NCBI GenBank assembly: GCA_964225175.1 | Contig: CAXQNK010000105.1 | Span: 1 to 64,000 of the forward strand | Source of the DNA: WTJD01 sp964225175 | GTDB taxonomy: Bacteria; Pseudomonadota; Gammaproteobacteria; Xanthomonadales; SZUA-36 | Direction of reading: 5' to 3' | Length of the DNA: 64,000 bases | Shown here: in pieces, positions 25,975 to 35,113 of the stretch | Position numbering within the stretch: position 1 is the stretch's first letter | How the letters are laid out: each line of letters begins with the position of its first letter | Position numbers and translations under genes: made by a program | Notes under the pieces: model-generated | Databases searched by the model: none | What the model was told of the DNA's origin: nothing | What the model saw: the letters and a program-made list of their open reading frames with translations, nothing else

Positions 25975-28004
25975 CGGTAGACCGACACATAGCCGTACAT
26001 GTTGAAGCTTCTCTGGCGCGAATCGTGATATCGCTTCATGCGCTCAATGTCATAGGGGTTTTGCTTATAAGCCTGGCGTTGCTGTGGCGCAGTCACCTGC
26101 CCCGAAGCGCCATATGAACTCGTGCCATATTGCCGTTCCAGCTCCGCCATGGTGCTCCAGCCATCGCCGGTATGCTGTGACCATTGCCCCTGTTCCTGTC
26201 GGTAGACATTCCCCTGATTGTCGGTGTAGTAGTCATCTCCCGCGTTGAGCGGCCGCCCGAACTCGGCGTTGCGGTGTTGTTGTATGGTGGAGTAATCATA
26301 GCCTCGCCGGGCGAGACGGGGGTCCTGAAAAGCCGGATCATAGGAGTTGCTGCCCATTCCCATGGGCTCGGATTCCAGGGTGATGCGCTGAGAACCCCAG
26401 TAGCCACCGTAGTGGTAGAAACGGTTATAGGGACCATAGCCGTAGCGTGGCCAACCATAAGTGTGTGGGTAACTCCAATAGACCGGCAGGCCCATGGGGT
26501 CATACCATACCCAGGGCGGATAATACCAGCCCGTTCCCTGGACGACGGTCACCCCGGTGGAATATTCCCCTACGTAGCCCGCATTGTGTTCGAACCACAT
26601 TTCAGAAGACTGTTCCGGTTGTACGGCAGCCGGCTTGACGAAGGTGACGAAGTAGGCCGGGTCAGTCGGCGGAATGGCATAAATGCCTTGGGGTATGGTG
26701 CGCGCTGCGGACCATGGTCCCGCAGGGTCGGATGAATGAAACCACGCGGCCTCGTAACACAGGTAATAGAAATTATTGTGCAGGAAAATGTAGTTCGGCG
26801 AATTCACGGCGCGGGATACATCCGTGCCCTCGATGAGTTCGAACTGAGGGGTGCCCACGTAACCGACCTGCAGACTGGCAGCCTCGGAATGAGTGACGCT
26901 TCTCCGGCGCGGCAGGCTGGCCTCCATCATTGAGGCCACTGCTTCCATGGTGCCGGGAACAGAGGCGCGTACGCCGGCCCTGGGGTGGTCGTGCGGAATG
27001 GTTTTGAACTCCGCGGGCAGCGCATTGACCGGCTGCCATGGTCCCTTCAGTGTGGCGGTTTCAAACCATCGCCCGGCAGTCAGGAAATACCACCGAGCAT
27101 TCAGCTCGAACAGATTCCTGTTCGTATTGGCGACATGGCGTAGCCCCTCCTCCCCGACAGCCTCGAGTCGGGCCGGGCCGTCGATGGAGATCAGCTCGGT
27201 AGGCTCTAGGCTGATGACAAACGGGCTCGGTTCATGATCCGGGCGCTGGGCTGGCAGCGCGTCACGCACTGCCGGCCCCTCATCAGAGAGCGCCAGCTGT
27301 CGGAAATCTGGGGGTAACTCCGTCGTGGAGGTCCAGCCACCGGTTGCCAGCATGGAGTGTGTCTGCCAGGTGCCTTCATTGAGAACGTACCAACTGTTGC
27401 TGGGTACATGACGGAACAGCGACCAGTCCGTGTTGATGACCGACTCCAATTCGGTGCCTGTAATCTTCGTGGCAACCGGCACCCTGTCGATCAGCAGTAG
27501 CTGCGTATCCTGGGTTGTGACGATGATCCTCGGTGGTGAGTTATTGAAATTGACCGGCGCAGGGCCCTGGGACGGTAATTTAAAATCTCCAGCGAGCGCG
27601 CTGAGCAATGTGTCGAGCACGATGACCTGGTCGCGGTGCTGAACGGCCTGATGTGCTAGATCAATGGCTTCCCGGGGCGGATCAGCCTGGCTGAACCTGA
27701 CGTCAAGCACTTGCTGGTCACTCAGCGTCACCAGGCGCCGTGCTAAATCCACCTCCGTTTTAGCGCTGGCACGAACCGCGCCGACCCATTCCCGGGGAGA
27801 CCCTGCCAGGATCACTTCGACCGGGATCCATCCCTCCACCCGCGCAAATTGATCCCACTGATCGATCACAGGATGGTGCACCCGCAAAGCATTGTCCCCG
27901 ATGTCGATGACACGGGGATATTCCAGCTCATGCGGCGCGGCGGCATATCCGGATTTGAGCACCGTGCTGGCGATCAGTATCAGCGAAGTCAAAATCATTT
28001 TCAT
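25971..28004 (-). CDS. Secreted protein with three tandem GxW/GPW repeats, unknown function
   Basis: A 677-residue exported protein that I do not recognise. A signal peptide (residues 1-22) is followed by an N-terminal region (to about 160) and then three degenerate repeats of 80-90 residues (about 161-250, 262-350 and 381-458). Each has a hydrophobic LLxID/LISIDG start, then WYxLxxGxW, a GPW or GGW and LPxxFxxIPxxxP. The C-terminal third is rich in Tyr, Trp, Gly and Pro (WYYPPWVWYDPMGLPVYWSY and onward), which suggests a surface or matrix protein. It is coupled to the sulfotransferase gene and lies downstream of the halogenase. Confidence 0.78.
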   Translation of the reverse strand: MKMILTSLILIASTVLKSGYAAAPHELEYPRVIDIGDNALRVHHPVIDQWDQFARVEGWIPVEVILAGSPREWVGAVRASAKTEVDLARRLVTLSDQQVLDVRFSQADPPREAIDLAHQAVQHRDQVIVLDTLLSALAGDFKLPSQGPAPVNFNNSPPRIIVTTQDTQLLLIDRVPVATKITGTELESVINTDWSLFRHVPSNSWYVLNEGTWQTHSMLATGGWTSTTELPPDFRQLALSDEGPAVRDALPAQRPDHEPSPFVISLEPTELISIDGPARLEAVGEEGLRHVANTNRNLFELNARWYFLTAGRWFETATLKGPWQPVNALPAEFKTIPHDHPRAGVRASVPGTMEAVASMMEASLPRRRSVTHSEAASLQVGYVGTPQFELIEGTDVSRAVNSPNYIFLHNNFYYLCYEAAWFHSSDPAGPWSAARTIPQGIYAIPPTDPAYFVTFVKPAAVQPEQSSEMWFEHNAGYVGEYSTGVTVVQGTGWYYPPWVWYDPMGLPVYWSYPHTYGWPRYGYGPYNRFYHYGGYWGSQRITLESEPMGMGSNSYDPAFQDPRLARRGYDYSTIQQHRNAEFGRPLNAGDDYYTDNQGNVYRQEQGQWSQHTGDGWSTMAELERQYGTSSYGASGQVTAPQQRQAYKQNPYDIERMKRYHDSRQRSFNMYGYVSVYR

Positions 28005-28083
28005 GAGGTCAAGCGGTGTCCGTGAGAGAGGGCTGAATTATACGCCGGGGCCAGTCCGGGTGCTGCGTGACGACGGCTGGCGA

Positions 28084-29673
28084 CTAATGGCCCGGACCAC
28101 GTGCGCTGTTGGCCCAGGGCGATTGTGATGTATAGCTCGCACCAGCCTCTCGCGACTTCATCTCTTCAGGCCATCGCCAGCGGTCACTGTGCATCAAATC
28201 AAGAATCTCCTGCCCGCCGAAAGCGTCCTCCGCGATTTGCTGGCAGCGGATGTTGATGGCACGCACCAGGGCGGTTTCGTCGCTCGAGGGGCGCCAACCC
28301 CCATAATTGCTCTTGATGCCCATGCCGATAAACATATGGTAGTAGCCATCAAGCCCGAAAATCGAAGTTTGAGGAAACTCGTCATCATTCTGGAACAGGC
28401 TGGATGGCCCGTTTGCCACGAAGTAATCCTTGAGCCGTTCGACCCGTTCACATTTGAAATCATGCCGGGCAGCTTTCCAGAACTCCGTGTCCAGTAATCC
28501 GTTGTACATGTAATGCGCTGCCAGGAAATCGACCACTTGTTCCACGCCGCCCGTACAAATGCGGTTATACCGGCTGATGCTGGCCGCATCGGGTTCGCCG
28601 CTGGTCTCATTCCAGATCAGCGTCGCGCGTTCGAGGAAGGACAGGTGAACTCCGATCGCATTTGCTTCCAGCGGTTCCGCGAAGAATGCCGCATTGCCCA
28701 CCGCGAGGACATTCTCGTTCCAGAACGCATCCCGGCGCCCTGACATGAATGGCACCACCCGCGTGTCCGTCACCTTCGGGTTGACCTCGCGGAAGATCCG
28801 TTCTGCTTCATCATCGGATGTGAACGAGGACCCATAGACATAACCCCGATTGATCAATTTTTCATGATCAATGCGCCACGACCAGCCCTCAGGCATGGTC
28901 TGGACGGTCGTATAGGTGTTGAAGTGATCGTCCGTGCTCCGCTCCCAGCCACCAACAACAGCACGATCACAAGGGATGCGGTCAAGGAAAGTCCGCCAAT
29001 TCACGCCCAGAGCCGAGGTGAGCATCGCACGAAACCCGGAGGCGTCGATGAACAGGTCGGCGTTGATGTTTTGGCCATCTTCCAGTTCGACCGCGAGAAC
29101 CTTGCCCGATTCTTCACGCTTGATACCCACCACGTCACCAGTTACAAATTCGATGTTCCGCTCCGCGCATACCCGCCGGAAACAATGCACGAGCGCCCTG
29201 TTCTCAAGGTGGTAGGAGTAGTGCGTGCTTTCCTTTGGAACCCCCTGTGGTGACCGTTCGAACGCAGTACGTTGGTCCATCATGGCGTGAAAAACGGTCA
29301 GGTCCTTCAGGGCGTTGTCCATGTAATAGCCCAGTGGCCTGGACAAGCCGTCTATCCTGTTGGCGGTAAGAAATCCGAACGGATAGTTGAAACCTTGCGG
29401 GGTGCCCCATTCGAAGCGCGCTCCGAGTTTCCAGGTGGGACGTACCTCGTCAAAAAACTGTTTACGGTCAATGCCAAGCTTTTCATGAATGAAGGGGACA
29501 ACGCCCGGCGTGGTTCCCTCGCCGACGTTGATGGTGGGGGTTTTTTCCGAGTACAGGATTCTGACACGGGACGCCGGAAACCTGCGTTGGAATAACAAGG
29601 CTGAAGTCAGCCCTGCCATGCCAGCGCCAACGACCAAGATCTCTTTGTTGATGTAGGGATTGACCGGGTACAT
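28084..29673 (-). CDS. Flavin-dependent tryptophan-halogenase family protein
   Basis: A 529-residue flavoprotein of the tryptophan halogenase family. The FAD motif VVGAGMAG lies at residues 14-21, followed by NVGEGTTPG. The lysine that forms the chloramine in this family corresponds to Lys82 (PTWKLGARF). The WxWxI(P) signature that suppresses monooxygenase activity is present as WSWRI at 264-268, but the usual proline is Asp. FADH2 would come from a separate reductase, not seen here. The substrate could be free or bound tryptophan or another aromatic. It is upstream of the repeat protein and sulfotransferase on the same strand. Confidence 0.88.
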   Translation of the reverse strand: MYPVNPYINKEILVVGAGMAGLTSALLFQRRFPASRVRILYSEKTPTINVGEGTTPGVVPFIHEKLGIDRKQFFDEVRPTWKLGARFEWGTPQGFNYPFGFLTANRIDGLSRPLGYYMDNALKDLTVFHAMMDQRTAFERSPQGVPKESTHYSYHLENRALVHCFRRVCAERNIEFVTGDVVGIKREESGKVLAVELEDGQNINADLFIDASGFRAMLTSALGVNWRTFLDRIPCDRAVVGGWERSTDDHFNTYTTVQTMPEGWSWRIDHEKLINRGYVYGSSFTSDDEAERIFREVNPKVTDTRVVPFMSGRRDAFWNENVLAVGNAAFFAEPLEANAIGVHLSFLERATLIWNETSGEPDAASISRYNRICTGGVEQVVDFLAAHYMYNGLLDTEFWKAARHDFKCERVERLKDYFVANGPSSLFQNDDEFPQTSIFGLDGYYHMFIGMGIKSNYGGWRPSSDETALVRAINIRCQQIAEDAFGGQEILDLMHSDRWRWPEEMKSREAGASYTSQSPWANSARGPGH

Positions 29674-29805
29674 GTCTCTGGGTGCTGGAAAGCTGCTTGC
29701 TGGGGTCCCGATTATAAATCAATTTCGATGGTGGGCCCCTGAAATACGGCTTCCAGCGTTCGAATCCGGCGGATGTCCAGACGGGCCGAAGGGAGTGGCC
29801 AGGCG

Positions 29806-30171
29806 ATGGCTGGAGACCCAACATTTGGTAAGATTCTCGATCGAAAAACAGATGGCATTTGGGAGGCGTCGCCCGTGGGTGAGCATGGATATCAAAAAGA
29901 CCTTGCGGACAAGGCCGTGGAGTTTGCCAATTCATTGGCACGGGAGAATCCTGACATGGACACATGGCAGATCGCCGACGCTTTGTTGTCCGGTATCGTG
30001 CATTGGTGGTTGTATGCCAATAGCCCCTGTAGTGATCTGACCTGCGTGGATTGTGAGAACATCCGCACGGCAGAACTCCGCATGGCGGAGCTGCATCAAC
30101 TGGTGAATGACATGGCCGAGACGAGTGACTACTACCACTCGCCCAACGATACCGATGTGGCACATGCCTGA
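29806..30171 (+). CDS. Small hypothetical protein with Cys cluster
   Basis: A 121-residue soluble protein with no family I recognise. It is predicted mostly helical, acidic, with a central hydrophobic helix (TWQIADALLSGIVHWWLYAN) followed by three cysteines in CSDLTCVDC, which could bind a metal. The C terminus is His/Asp/Asn-rich. ATG 29806 is chosen because the longer frame to 29773 lacks an RBS. No partner gene is obvious. It is the first plus-strand gene after the halogenase, divergent from it. Confidence 0.6.
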   Translation: MAGDPTFGKILDRKTDGIWEASPVGEHGYQKDLADKAVEFANSLARENPDMDTWQIADALLSGIVHWWLYANSPCSDLTCVDCENIRTAELRMAELHQLVNDMAETSDYYHSPNDTDVAHA

Positions 30172-30317
30172 GCGCGCAGATCGCGCAGGTTTGGCCATGT
30201 GTACAGATATCACGATGGGGCGGTCTGCCCCTGAATACCATGCTTTACCCTCTGATTGTCACTTTTCCGATCAAAACCACGGATAGAATCGACACCTCGA
30301 TATGCAAGGGAAACGCA

Positions 30318-30959
30318 ATGAAAAAACATGTCCTGACATGGCTGCTTATCAATGTTCTGTATGTGCTTCCGGCATCTGCCGACTCGGTGGAAGCTCGCTG
30401 CGATATTTATCCCAAGGGTGAAGACCATGCCAGCGATGTTCTGCCTTGTACCTTCGGCATGCGTCAGGGGTATGTCACCATTACTCGGGCCGATGGGGTC
30501 AAGTATGCGTTCAGGCCGCTAGGTGACACTCCGGGCAACTTCATCGATCAAAATGATTTTGCAGTTTACCGACAAAGCGGGTTAGGTATGGATGGCGTCA
30601 TTTTCAGAACGCGAGATGAAAGCATCTTTGTTTACTGGCATGAAAGTTCCCTGTCGTCGCTGGAGAACGAGGGCCCTTTCCATTCTGGGGACCATGATGC
30701 GGTCACGCGCTTACGTTGCGGGATTCGCGGACGGGTAGAAACCTGGTGCGCTGCCGGCATTTCCCGTTCCGGGCCTTCAAATGCGAGGATCGAGATCGAT
30801 GGGCTGAGGGGCGAAAGGCTGGTTCTCTATTTCGAGGGTGAAGCCGTACAAGCTGATGACCGGGGTGTGGTCGCAGAGCTGAACGGCGATATCTGGCAAC
30901 TGGTCGTTGAAAAGGGAAATGTCTTCGAGGTGCCGCTGGCCGCAATCGACGGGGGCTAA
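30318..30959 (+). CDS. Exported hypothetical protein
   Basis: A 213-residue protein with a signal peptide (MKKHVLTWLLINVLYVLPASA) and a mature domain of predicted beta strands with conserved-looking aromatic and Gly residues (RQGYVTITRADGVKYAF, SIFVYWH). The paired cysteines (EARCDIY, VLPCTF; RLRCGIR, TWCAAG) would form disulfides in the periplasm. AAGGGA lies 6 bases before the ATG. The stop codon overlaps that of the convergent fusion gene (CTAA), leaving no intergenic space. Function unknown. Confidence 0.75.
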   Translation: MKKHVLTWLLINVLYVLPASADSVEARCDIYPKGEDHASDVLPCTFGMRQGYVTITRADGVKYAFRPLGDTPGNFIDQNDFAVYRQSGLGMDGVIFRTRDESIFVYWHESSLSSLENEGPFHSGDHDAVTRLRCGIRGRVETWCAAGISRSGPSNARIEIDGLRGERLVLYFEGEAVQADDRGVVAELNGDIWQLVVEKGNVFEVPLAAIDGG

Positions 30960-32278
30960 TGCGCGATTGAACCGGTGTCCGGAAACCCGTGATTCTCGAA
31001 AATGCGAGCAACATCACCTGATTCAATCGCACCCTGCAGCCATTGATCCACCCGGGCTTTCCACGGCGCCTGATCCGGTGGCAGCAAGAAGGCTTTTTCG
31101 TGCCGGGTCAGCGTGTTTTCCATCGTCGCGCACAATTGCGGGTGAATATGAGTCTGTAGCCGAACCTCTATGCGGTCGGTGATCATGACATCTGCCCGGC
31201 CTTCAGCCAATTCTTCGAAGATTTTTCGGTTGTCCGGGTAAACCAGGATCTGAGCCTTGTGAATATGACCACGAACGAAAGCCTCGTTCGTGCCCCCGGG
31301 ATTCACGATCACCCGGTTGCCCGGAAGATCAATCTGCTCGAGACGTGCAAAGTTTTTCGCTTCCGAGCATCGGGCAATGGCCGTTTTGCCGCCGCTCAAC
31401 ACGGGCATGGTGAACGCCGCGAGCGCAGTGCGCTCAGGGGTGACGGTGATACCACCCATGGCGATATCGAAATGGGCCGCTTTTAAATCCGCCATCAACC
31501 TCGGCCAGGTGGTTTGAACGATTTCGAGATCGGCACCCAGGAATTGTGCGAGATCCTGCGCCAGGTCAACGTCAATGCCCTGCCAGTGATCCCTGTCATC
31601 CTTGAGCGTGAAAGGCGCGTAATCACCCGTCATGCCGACGCGCAGCCGGCCTGAATCGATCACCTGCTCCAGACGCTCTGAATATCGGCGCATATTGCCT
31701 AACGCGGACATGAGCTCACTCTGGATATCAACCGGGAGCCCCTCGACATCGAAGGGAGCCGTGAGCTCTTCGCCGACAGTTACCCTTGGTCTGTGCGCCA
31801 GAGAAGAAATAATGTCCGAGCCCAGCGCGAGCAGGCGGGGTCTCAGTACGGTATTCAGGTCTACGGGGTCCGGCGCTTTCTGCCCCTCGCGCCAACGTGA
31901 AAACCAATGGTGCTGGATGGCTTTGGCCGCGCGGATCTGTGCAGCGAACAGCTGTTCGGTTGCCTCCACCCTGAAACCGTAGCGCAAGCCTTCATCCACT
32001 GCTGAGCTGATGACGGTTTTTTCCCTCTGCAGGTCGTCGATGGGGCGGTCATGTGCCCACTTCCAGGCCGCAACGTCCTTCATGAGGGCGAGCCTCTGGG
32101 CGAGAAAGTGCTCTGTGAACGTGGGCGGAGGTGATGCACCGCTGATTCGGGATGCGGACAGCAAAACCATCCCCAAGAGACAGAGCAGAAGAACGTGATG
32201 TCCTGACGATTGCGCGGCACAACGGCGAGAGGCGTGCGAGCGACCTTTGTCTTCAAACAGGCTGCGACTGCTGGACAT
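30956..32278 (-). CDS. Periplasmic chorismate mutase-cyclohexadienyl dehydratase fusion (AroQ-PheC)
   Basis: A 440-residue two-domain enzyme that would turn chorismate into prephenate and then phenylpyruvate outside the cytoplasm. After a hydrophobic export segment (about 28-47) comes a secreted AroQ-type chorismate mutase (about 52-195): QRLALMKDVAAWKW, DDLQREKTVI and QIRAAKAIQHHW carry the usual Arg, Lys and Gln positions. Residues about 199-435 are a PheC-type cyclohexadienyl dehydratase with the binding-protein fold: LRVGMTGDYAPFT, GIDVDLAQDLA, VIVNPGGTNEAFVRGH and ADVMITDRIE. ATG 32278 is chosen. An N-terminal extension to 32515 would overlap the divergent gene. Confidence 0.9.
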   Translation of the reverse strand: MSSSRSLFEDKGRSHASRRCAAQSSGHHVLLLCLLGMVLLSASRISGASPPPTFTEHFLAQRLALMKDVAAWKWAHDRPIDDLQREKTVISSAVDEGLRYGFRVEATEQLFAAQIRAAKAIQHHWFSRWREGQKAPDPVDLNTVLRPRLLALGSDIISSLAHRPRVTVGEELTAPFDVEGLPVDIQSELMSALGNMRRYSERLEQVIDSGRLRVGMTGDYAPFTLKDDRDHWQGIDVDLAQDLAQFLGADLEIVQTTWPRLMADLKAAHFDIAMGGITVTPERTALAAFTMPVLSGGKTAIARCSEAKNFARLEQIDLPGNRVIVNPGGTNEAFVRGHIHKAQILVYPDNRKIFEELAEGRADVMITDRIEVRLQTHIHPQLCATMENTLTRHEKAFLLPPDQAPWKARVDQWLQGAIESGDVARIFENHGFPDTGSIAH

Positions 32279-32408
32279 AGTGGTGATTTTACACACTCGC
32301 ATCGCTCCGGGGCCATGTGCGCGCTGTCCGCCGGAAGCCGAAAATATCGGTAAAGCGCCCGGGCAATCCAGCTTGAAAATAGTTGAATATCCTCTCATGC
32401 TGGGTTGT

Positions 32409-32834
32409 ATGAAACGCATCAGTGGAATCAATGCGGTGCTGGTGGCCATCGTGCTCTCATTAGTGGTTATGACGTGGCGATCTCTGCAGCCACCGCGCAG
32501 TGATGACGACCCCAAAAAGCGAGAGCAGACCGAGAAAACAGCGGACGGTTCGCCTTACATTGATACGCAGAGCACTGCGAAGACAAATCCTCGGCCTGAG
32601 AAGCGATCGCCGGGCGGTAGAAGCCTTTCCAACAGGTTCAGTCCATCGCCGGAAAGTGGACCATCTCGGAACAGCGATGCGGCTCGCAGCAGTGGGCTCC
32701 TTTTTGACCGGCCAATCTCGGAGAACGGGACGGCTCGAATTCCCATCCCAGGCGATGGTGCCGAAGCCAATGGGGATTCCGAGCGATTGGTCGAGGAATT
32801 TCGCACGGCACGCTCGCGATTGCGCTCAGGCTGA
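32409..32834 (+). CDS. Hypothetical single-pass membrane protein with disordered tail
   Basis: A 141-residue protein: an N-terminal transmembrane segment (INAVLVAIVLSLVVMTW) followed by a Ser/Pro/Arg/Lys/Asp-rich, probably disordered periplasmic or cytoplasmic tail, with a short helix at the end (DSERLVEEFRTARSRLRSG). No family recognised. ATG 32409 is preferred (GGG 5 bases upstream), with ATG 32397 as the alternative. It diverges from the chorismate mutase fusion and converges on the acyl-CoA ligase. Low-complexity composition makes it less certain than its neighbours. Confidence 0.5.
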   Translation: MKRISGINAVLVAIVLSLVVMTWRSLQPPRSDDDPKKREQTEKTADGSPYIDTQSTAKTNPRPEKRSPGGRSLSNRFSPSPESGPSRNSDAARSSGLLFDRPISENGTARIPIPGDGAEANGDSERLVEEFRTARSRLRSG

Positions 32835-32845
32835 GCCGCATTGGA

Positions 32846-34384
32846 TCATCCGTGTTCACCGCCGGATAAGAGTGACTCCCGAAGCTTGAACTTCAGCACC
32901 TTCCCCGTGGCGTTACGGGGCAATTCATCCCTGATGATGAGCCGCTGCGGGTGCTTGAAGGTGGCGAGGTGTTGCGCACAGTGCTTCTGCAGGGTTGCAA
33001 GCTCCAGTGTCTCACCCGGGCCAAGCACCACAACGGCGTAGCCCGTTTCCCCCCACACGGGGTCGGGCAGGCCGACGACCGCAACTTCGCTGATTTCCGC
33101 AAGTTGATGCAGAACGCTTTCCACTTCCGCGGGGTAGACATTTTCCCCGCCAGAAATGTACATATCCTTGATGCGATCCTCGATGTAAATATAGCCCTGT
33201 GCATCCATACGACCGATATCACCTGAGCGCAGCCAGCCATCTACAAAGGCCTCCTGGTTGGCTTCTGGCCGTTGCCAATAGCCCGGAGAGACATTGGCTC
33301 CGCGCATCCAGACCTCGCCCTGTTCTCCCGGCTCCGCAGGTTCCTCCGGGGATTTCATGATCTTGATATCGGTCAGCAGGGTGGCCTTGCCGGCGGAGCC
33401 GATTTTCTCTGGGATGTCCTCTTTCATCAGGCTGCAGCCCAATCCGCAGACCTCCGTCATGCCGTAGACTTCCACGATTGAGATGCCCCGCTCATACCAT
33501 GTCAGCAGCAGTGGCTCCGGCATGGGTTCGGCGCCGCCCGCTGCAATGATGATGCGGGAGAAATCAGCATCCGCAGACTGCGGATGCTGGGCGATTGCGT
33601 TGTAAATGGCAGGGACACCCAGAAAATGGGTAACGCCAAGGTCGGCATCCGAGAGGGTTTTCAGCATCGTGCCGGGATCAAATACCCGCTCTATGACTGC
33701 TGTCGCACCGAAAAATATGGCAGGTAGCGAGAAGCCCATCAGGGCGCCGATGTGAAACAGCGGCATGACCGCGTAGCTGACCATGTTTCGATCGAGTTGA
33801 AGATTTATCGCCTCGTTGATGACGGCCGCAAGGACATTCCCGTGGGTCAGGATGACGCCTTTTGGCGACCCGGTGGTGCCGGAGGAATACATCAGCATGG
33901 CTTGGTCGTCTGGCAAACGCGTTGCTTCGACAACCACCGGGTCACTCTGGTCTATCAGTTGTTCCAGATCGCTCGGGCCGCCAAGCCCATCGGTGCCAAT
34001 CCACCGGGTCTCGGGCAGGTCTGCACTCAAAGCGCTCACCAGCTCAGAAAACGCCGAATCAGCGATCATGAGACTGGGTTGCGCATCCGCGAGAATGAAT
34101 CCCAACTCTTCTGCAGTTAAGCGAAAATTAAGGGCCAGGTGGACAGCACCAATGCGCCAGCTCGCAAAAATGATATCCAGAACATCGCTGCTGTTCAGGC
34201 CGATCAGGCCGATCCGGTCTCCGGGCCGGACACCCAGCTTGAGTAGGGCACCGGCAACACGGCCGACCCGGTCGTCCATCCTGGCATAGGTGTGCCGTCG
34301 CCCGCTGGCGAGGTCGATCGTGGCGATTTTTTCCGGATGCGTTCGGGCGTGGTGCGCGACCCAGTCAGTGATAAATTGTTCCAT
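32846..34384 (-). CDS. AMP-dependent acyl-CoA synthetase/ligase
   Basis: A 512-residue adenylate-forming enzyme of the medium/long-chain fatty-acid-CoA ligase group. Motifs: P-loop YSSGTTGSPKGV, A5-like VEVYGMTEVCGLG, A7 SGDIGRMDAQGY, A8 RIKDMYISGGENVYPAEVE and the C-terminal catalytic lysine region PRNATGKVLKFKLR. It should couple a carboxylic acid to CoA via an acyl-AMP. The acid is not evident. ATG 34384 (MEQFITDWVAHHAR) gives the usual N terminus. It is a single gene with no beta-oxidation partners close by. Confidence 0.93.
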   Translation of the reverse strand: MEQFITDWVAHHARTHPEKIATIDLASGRRHTYARMDDRVGRVAGALLKLGVRPGDRIGLIGLNSSDVLDIIFASWRIGAVHLALNFRLTAEELGFILADAQPSLMIADSAFSELVSALSADLPETRWIGTDGLGGPSDLEQLIDQSDPVVVEATRLPDDQAMLMYSSGTTGSPKGVILTHGNVLAAVINEAINLQLDRNMVSYAVMPLFHIGALMGFSLPAIFFGATAVIERVFDPGTMLKTLSDADLGVTHFLGVPAIYNAIAQHPQSADADFSRIIIAAGGAEPMPEPLLLTWYERGISIVEVYGMTEVCGLGCSLMKEDIPEKIGSAGKATLLTDIKIMKSPEEPAEPGEQGEVWMRGANVSPGYWQRPEANQEAFVDGWLRSGDIGRMDAQGYIYIEDRIKDMYISGGENVYPAEVESVLHQLAEISEVAVVGLPDPVWGETGYAVVVLGPGETLELATLQKHCAQHLATFKHPQRLIIRDELPRNATGKVLKFKLRESLLSGGEHG

Positions 34385-34520
34385 GTTCCGGCTCTTGATG
34401 GCTAAGCTCATTGAAAACCCTAGCCAAGCTAAAGGCCTTACTCAAGGGGAAGGGATCGTTTTTTGGGATTTTCCCGCCCTGGCGTCGGTCGGTCCGGGGG
34501 CCAGCGGATCGCGAGCAAAT

Positions 34521-34542
34521 AAGCGCCCTTCGGGTGCTTTTT
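34521..34542 (-). terminator. Bidirectional hairpin terminator
   Basis: An A+T-flanked hairpin: AAGCGCCC pairs (one G-T wobble) with GGGTGCTT around a short TTC loop, followed on the plus strand by TTTTT and on the minus strand by TTATTT. It lies about 50 bases beyond the small minus-strand gene ending at 34594 and is the likely terminator of that gene. It could also stop plus-strand read-through. Confidence 0.6.
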
Positions 34543-34593
34543 GATGCTTCGGTTTGAATCGCTCGATTTTACTCGTAGCCAACCCAATTGGGG

Positions 34594-34866
34594 TCAGCCC
34601 AGTCGTGTCATCCGGTAGCTCTGAATCCGGGTTTCCTCACCTTCAAGGAAGGCGATGGTTTCTGCAGACCACATCGCGCCGCTGCCGCTGACCTCGACAC
34701 GCACTGATGAGCGCGCAACACCGGCTGGGTTTTCCCCACTTGAGCATGGCAGGTAGCAATTGTAGACCTCCGTTTCAGGCAGGTACTCCGCAACCATTTC
34801 CAAGACTTCGTCGGTAAATGAGAAATTGCTCTCAAGAAAAAATCCCTGGCCGGGCGTGTGCTGCAT
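34594..34866 (-). CDS. Small hypothetical protein
   Basis: A 90-residue protein with no recognised domain. Beta-strand-like segments alternate with charged turns, and two Cys are in NCYLPCSSG. I support it as a gene because the ATG 34866 has AGGTGG just upstream, the frame is free of stops, and a hairpin terminator follows at 34521-34542. It could also be spurious: the plus strand and other frames here are also partly open. The 247-base stretch 34867-35113 upstream shows no further gene. Confidence 0.5.
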   Translation of the reverse strand: MQHTPGQGFFLESNFSFTDEVLEMVAEYLPETEVYNCYLPCSSGENPAGVARSSVRVEVSGSGAMWSAETIAFLEGEETRIQSYRMTRLG

Positions 34867-35113
34867 CACCACCTGCCCGCCTGCGATCCGCCAATGATCC
34901 GGCTCATGTCAACGCCTCGCGCAGCACATCGGACGCTCGCATGGCGTTCCGGATCTGATCGGGGCCCTAACGCTCGGGGTTCTGATTCAGAGATCATGTT
35001 TGCGCGGAAAGAGCGGGGGGTCGGCGACTGTTTCAAAGCAAGCAGGGGCATTAATTCTGCAAGCTGGTATGCTGACTCCATTTTCGTGGCCGAGATAAAC
35101 GGAACCCTCCCAC

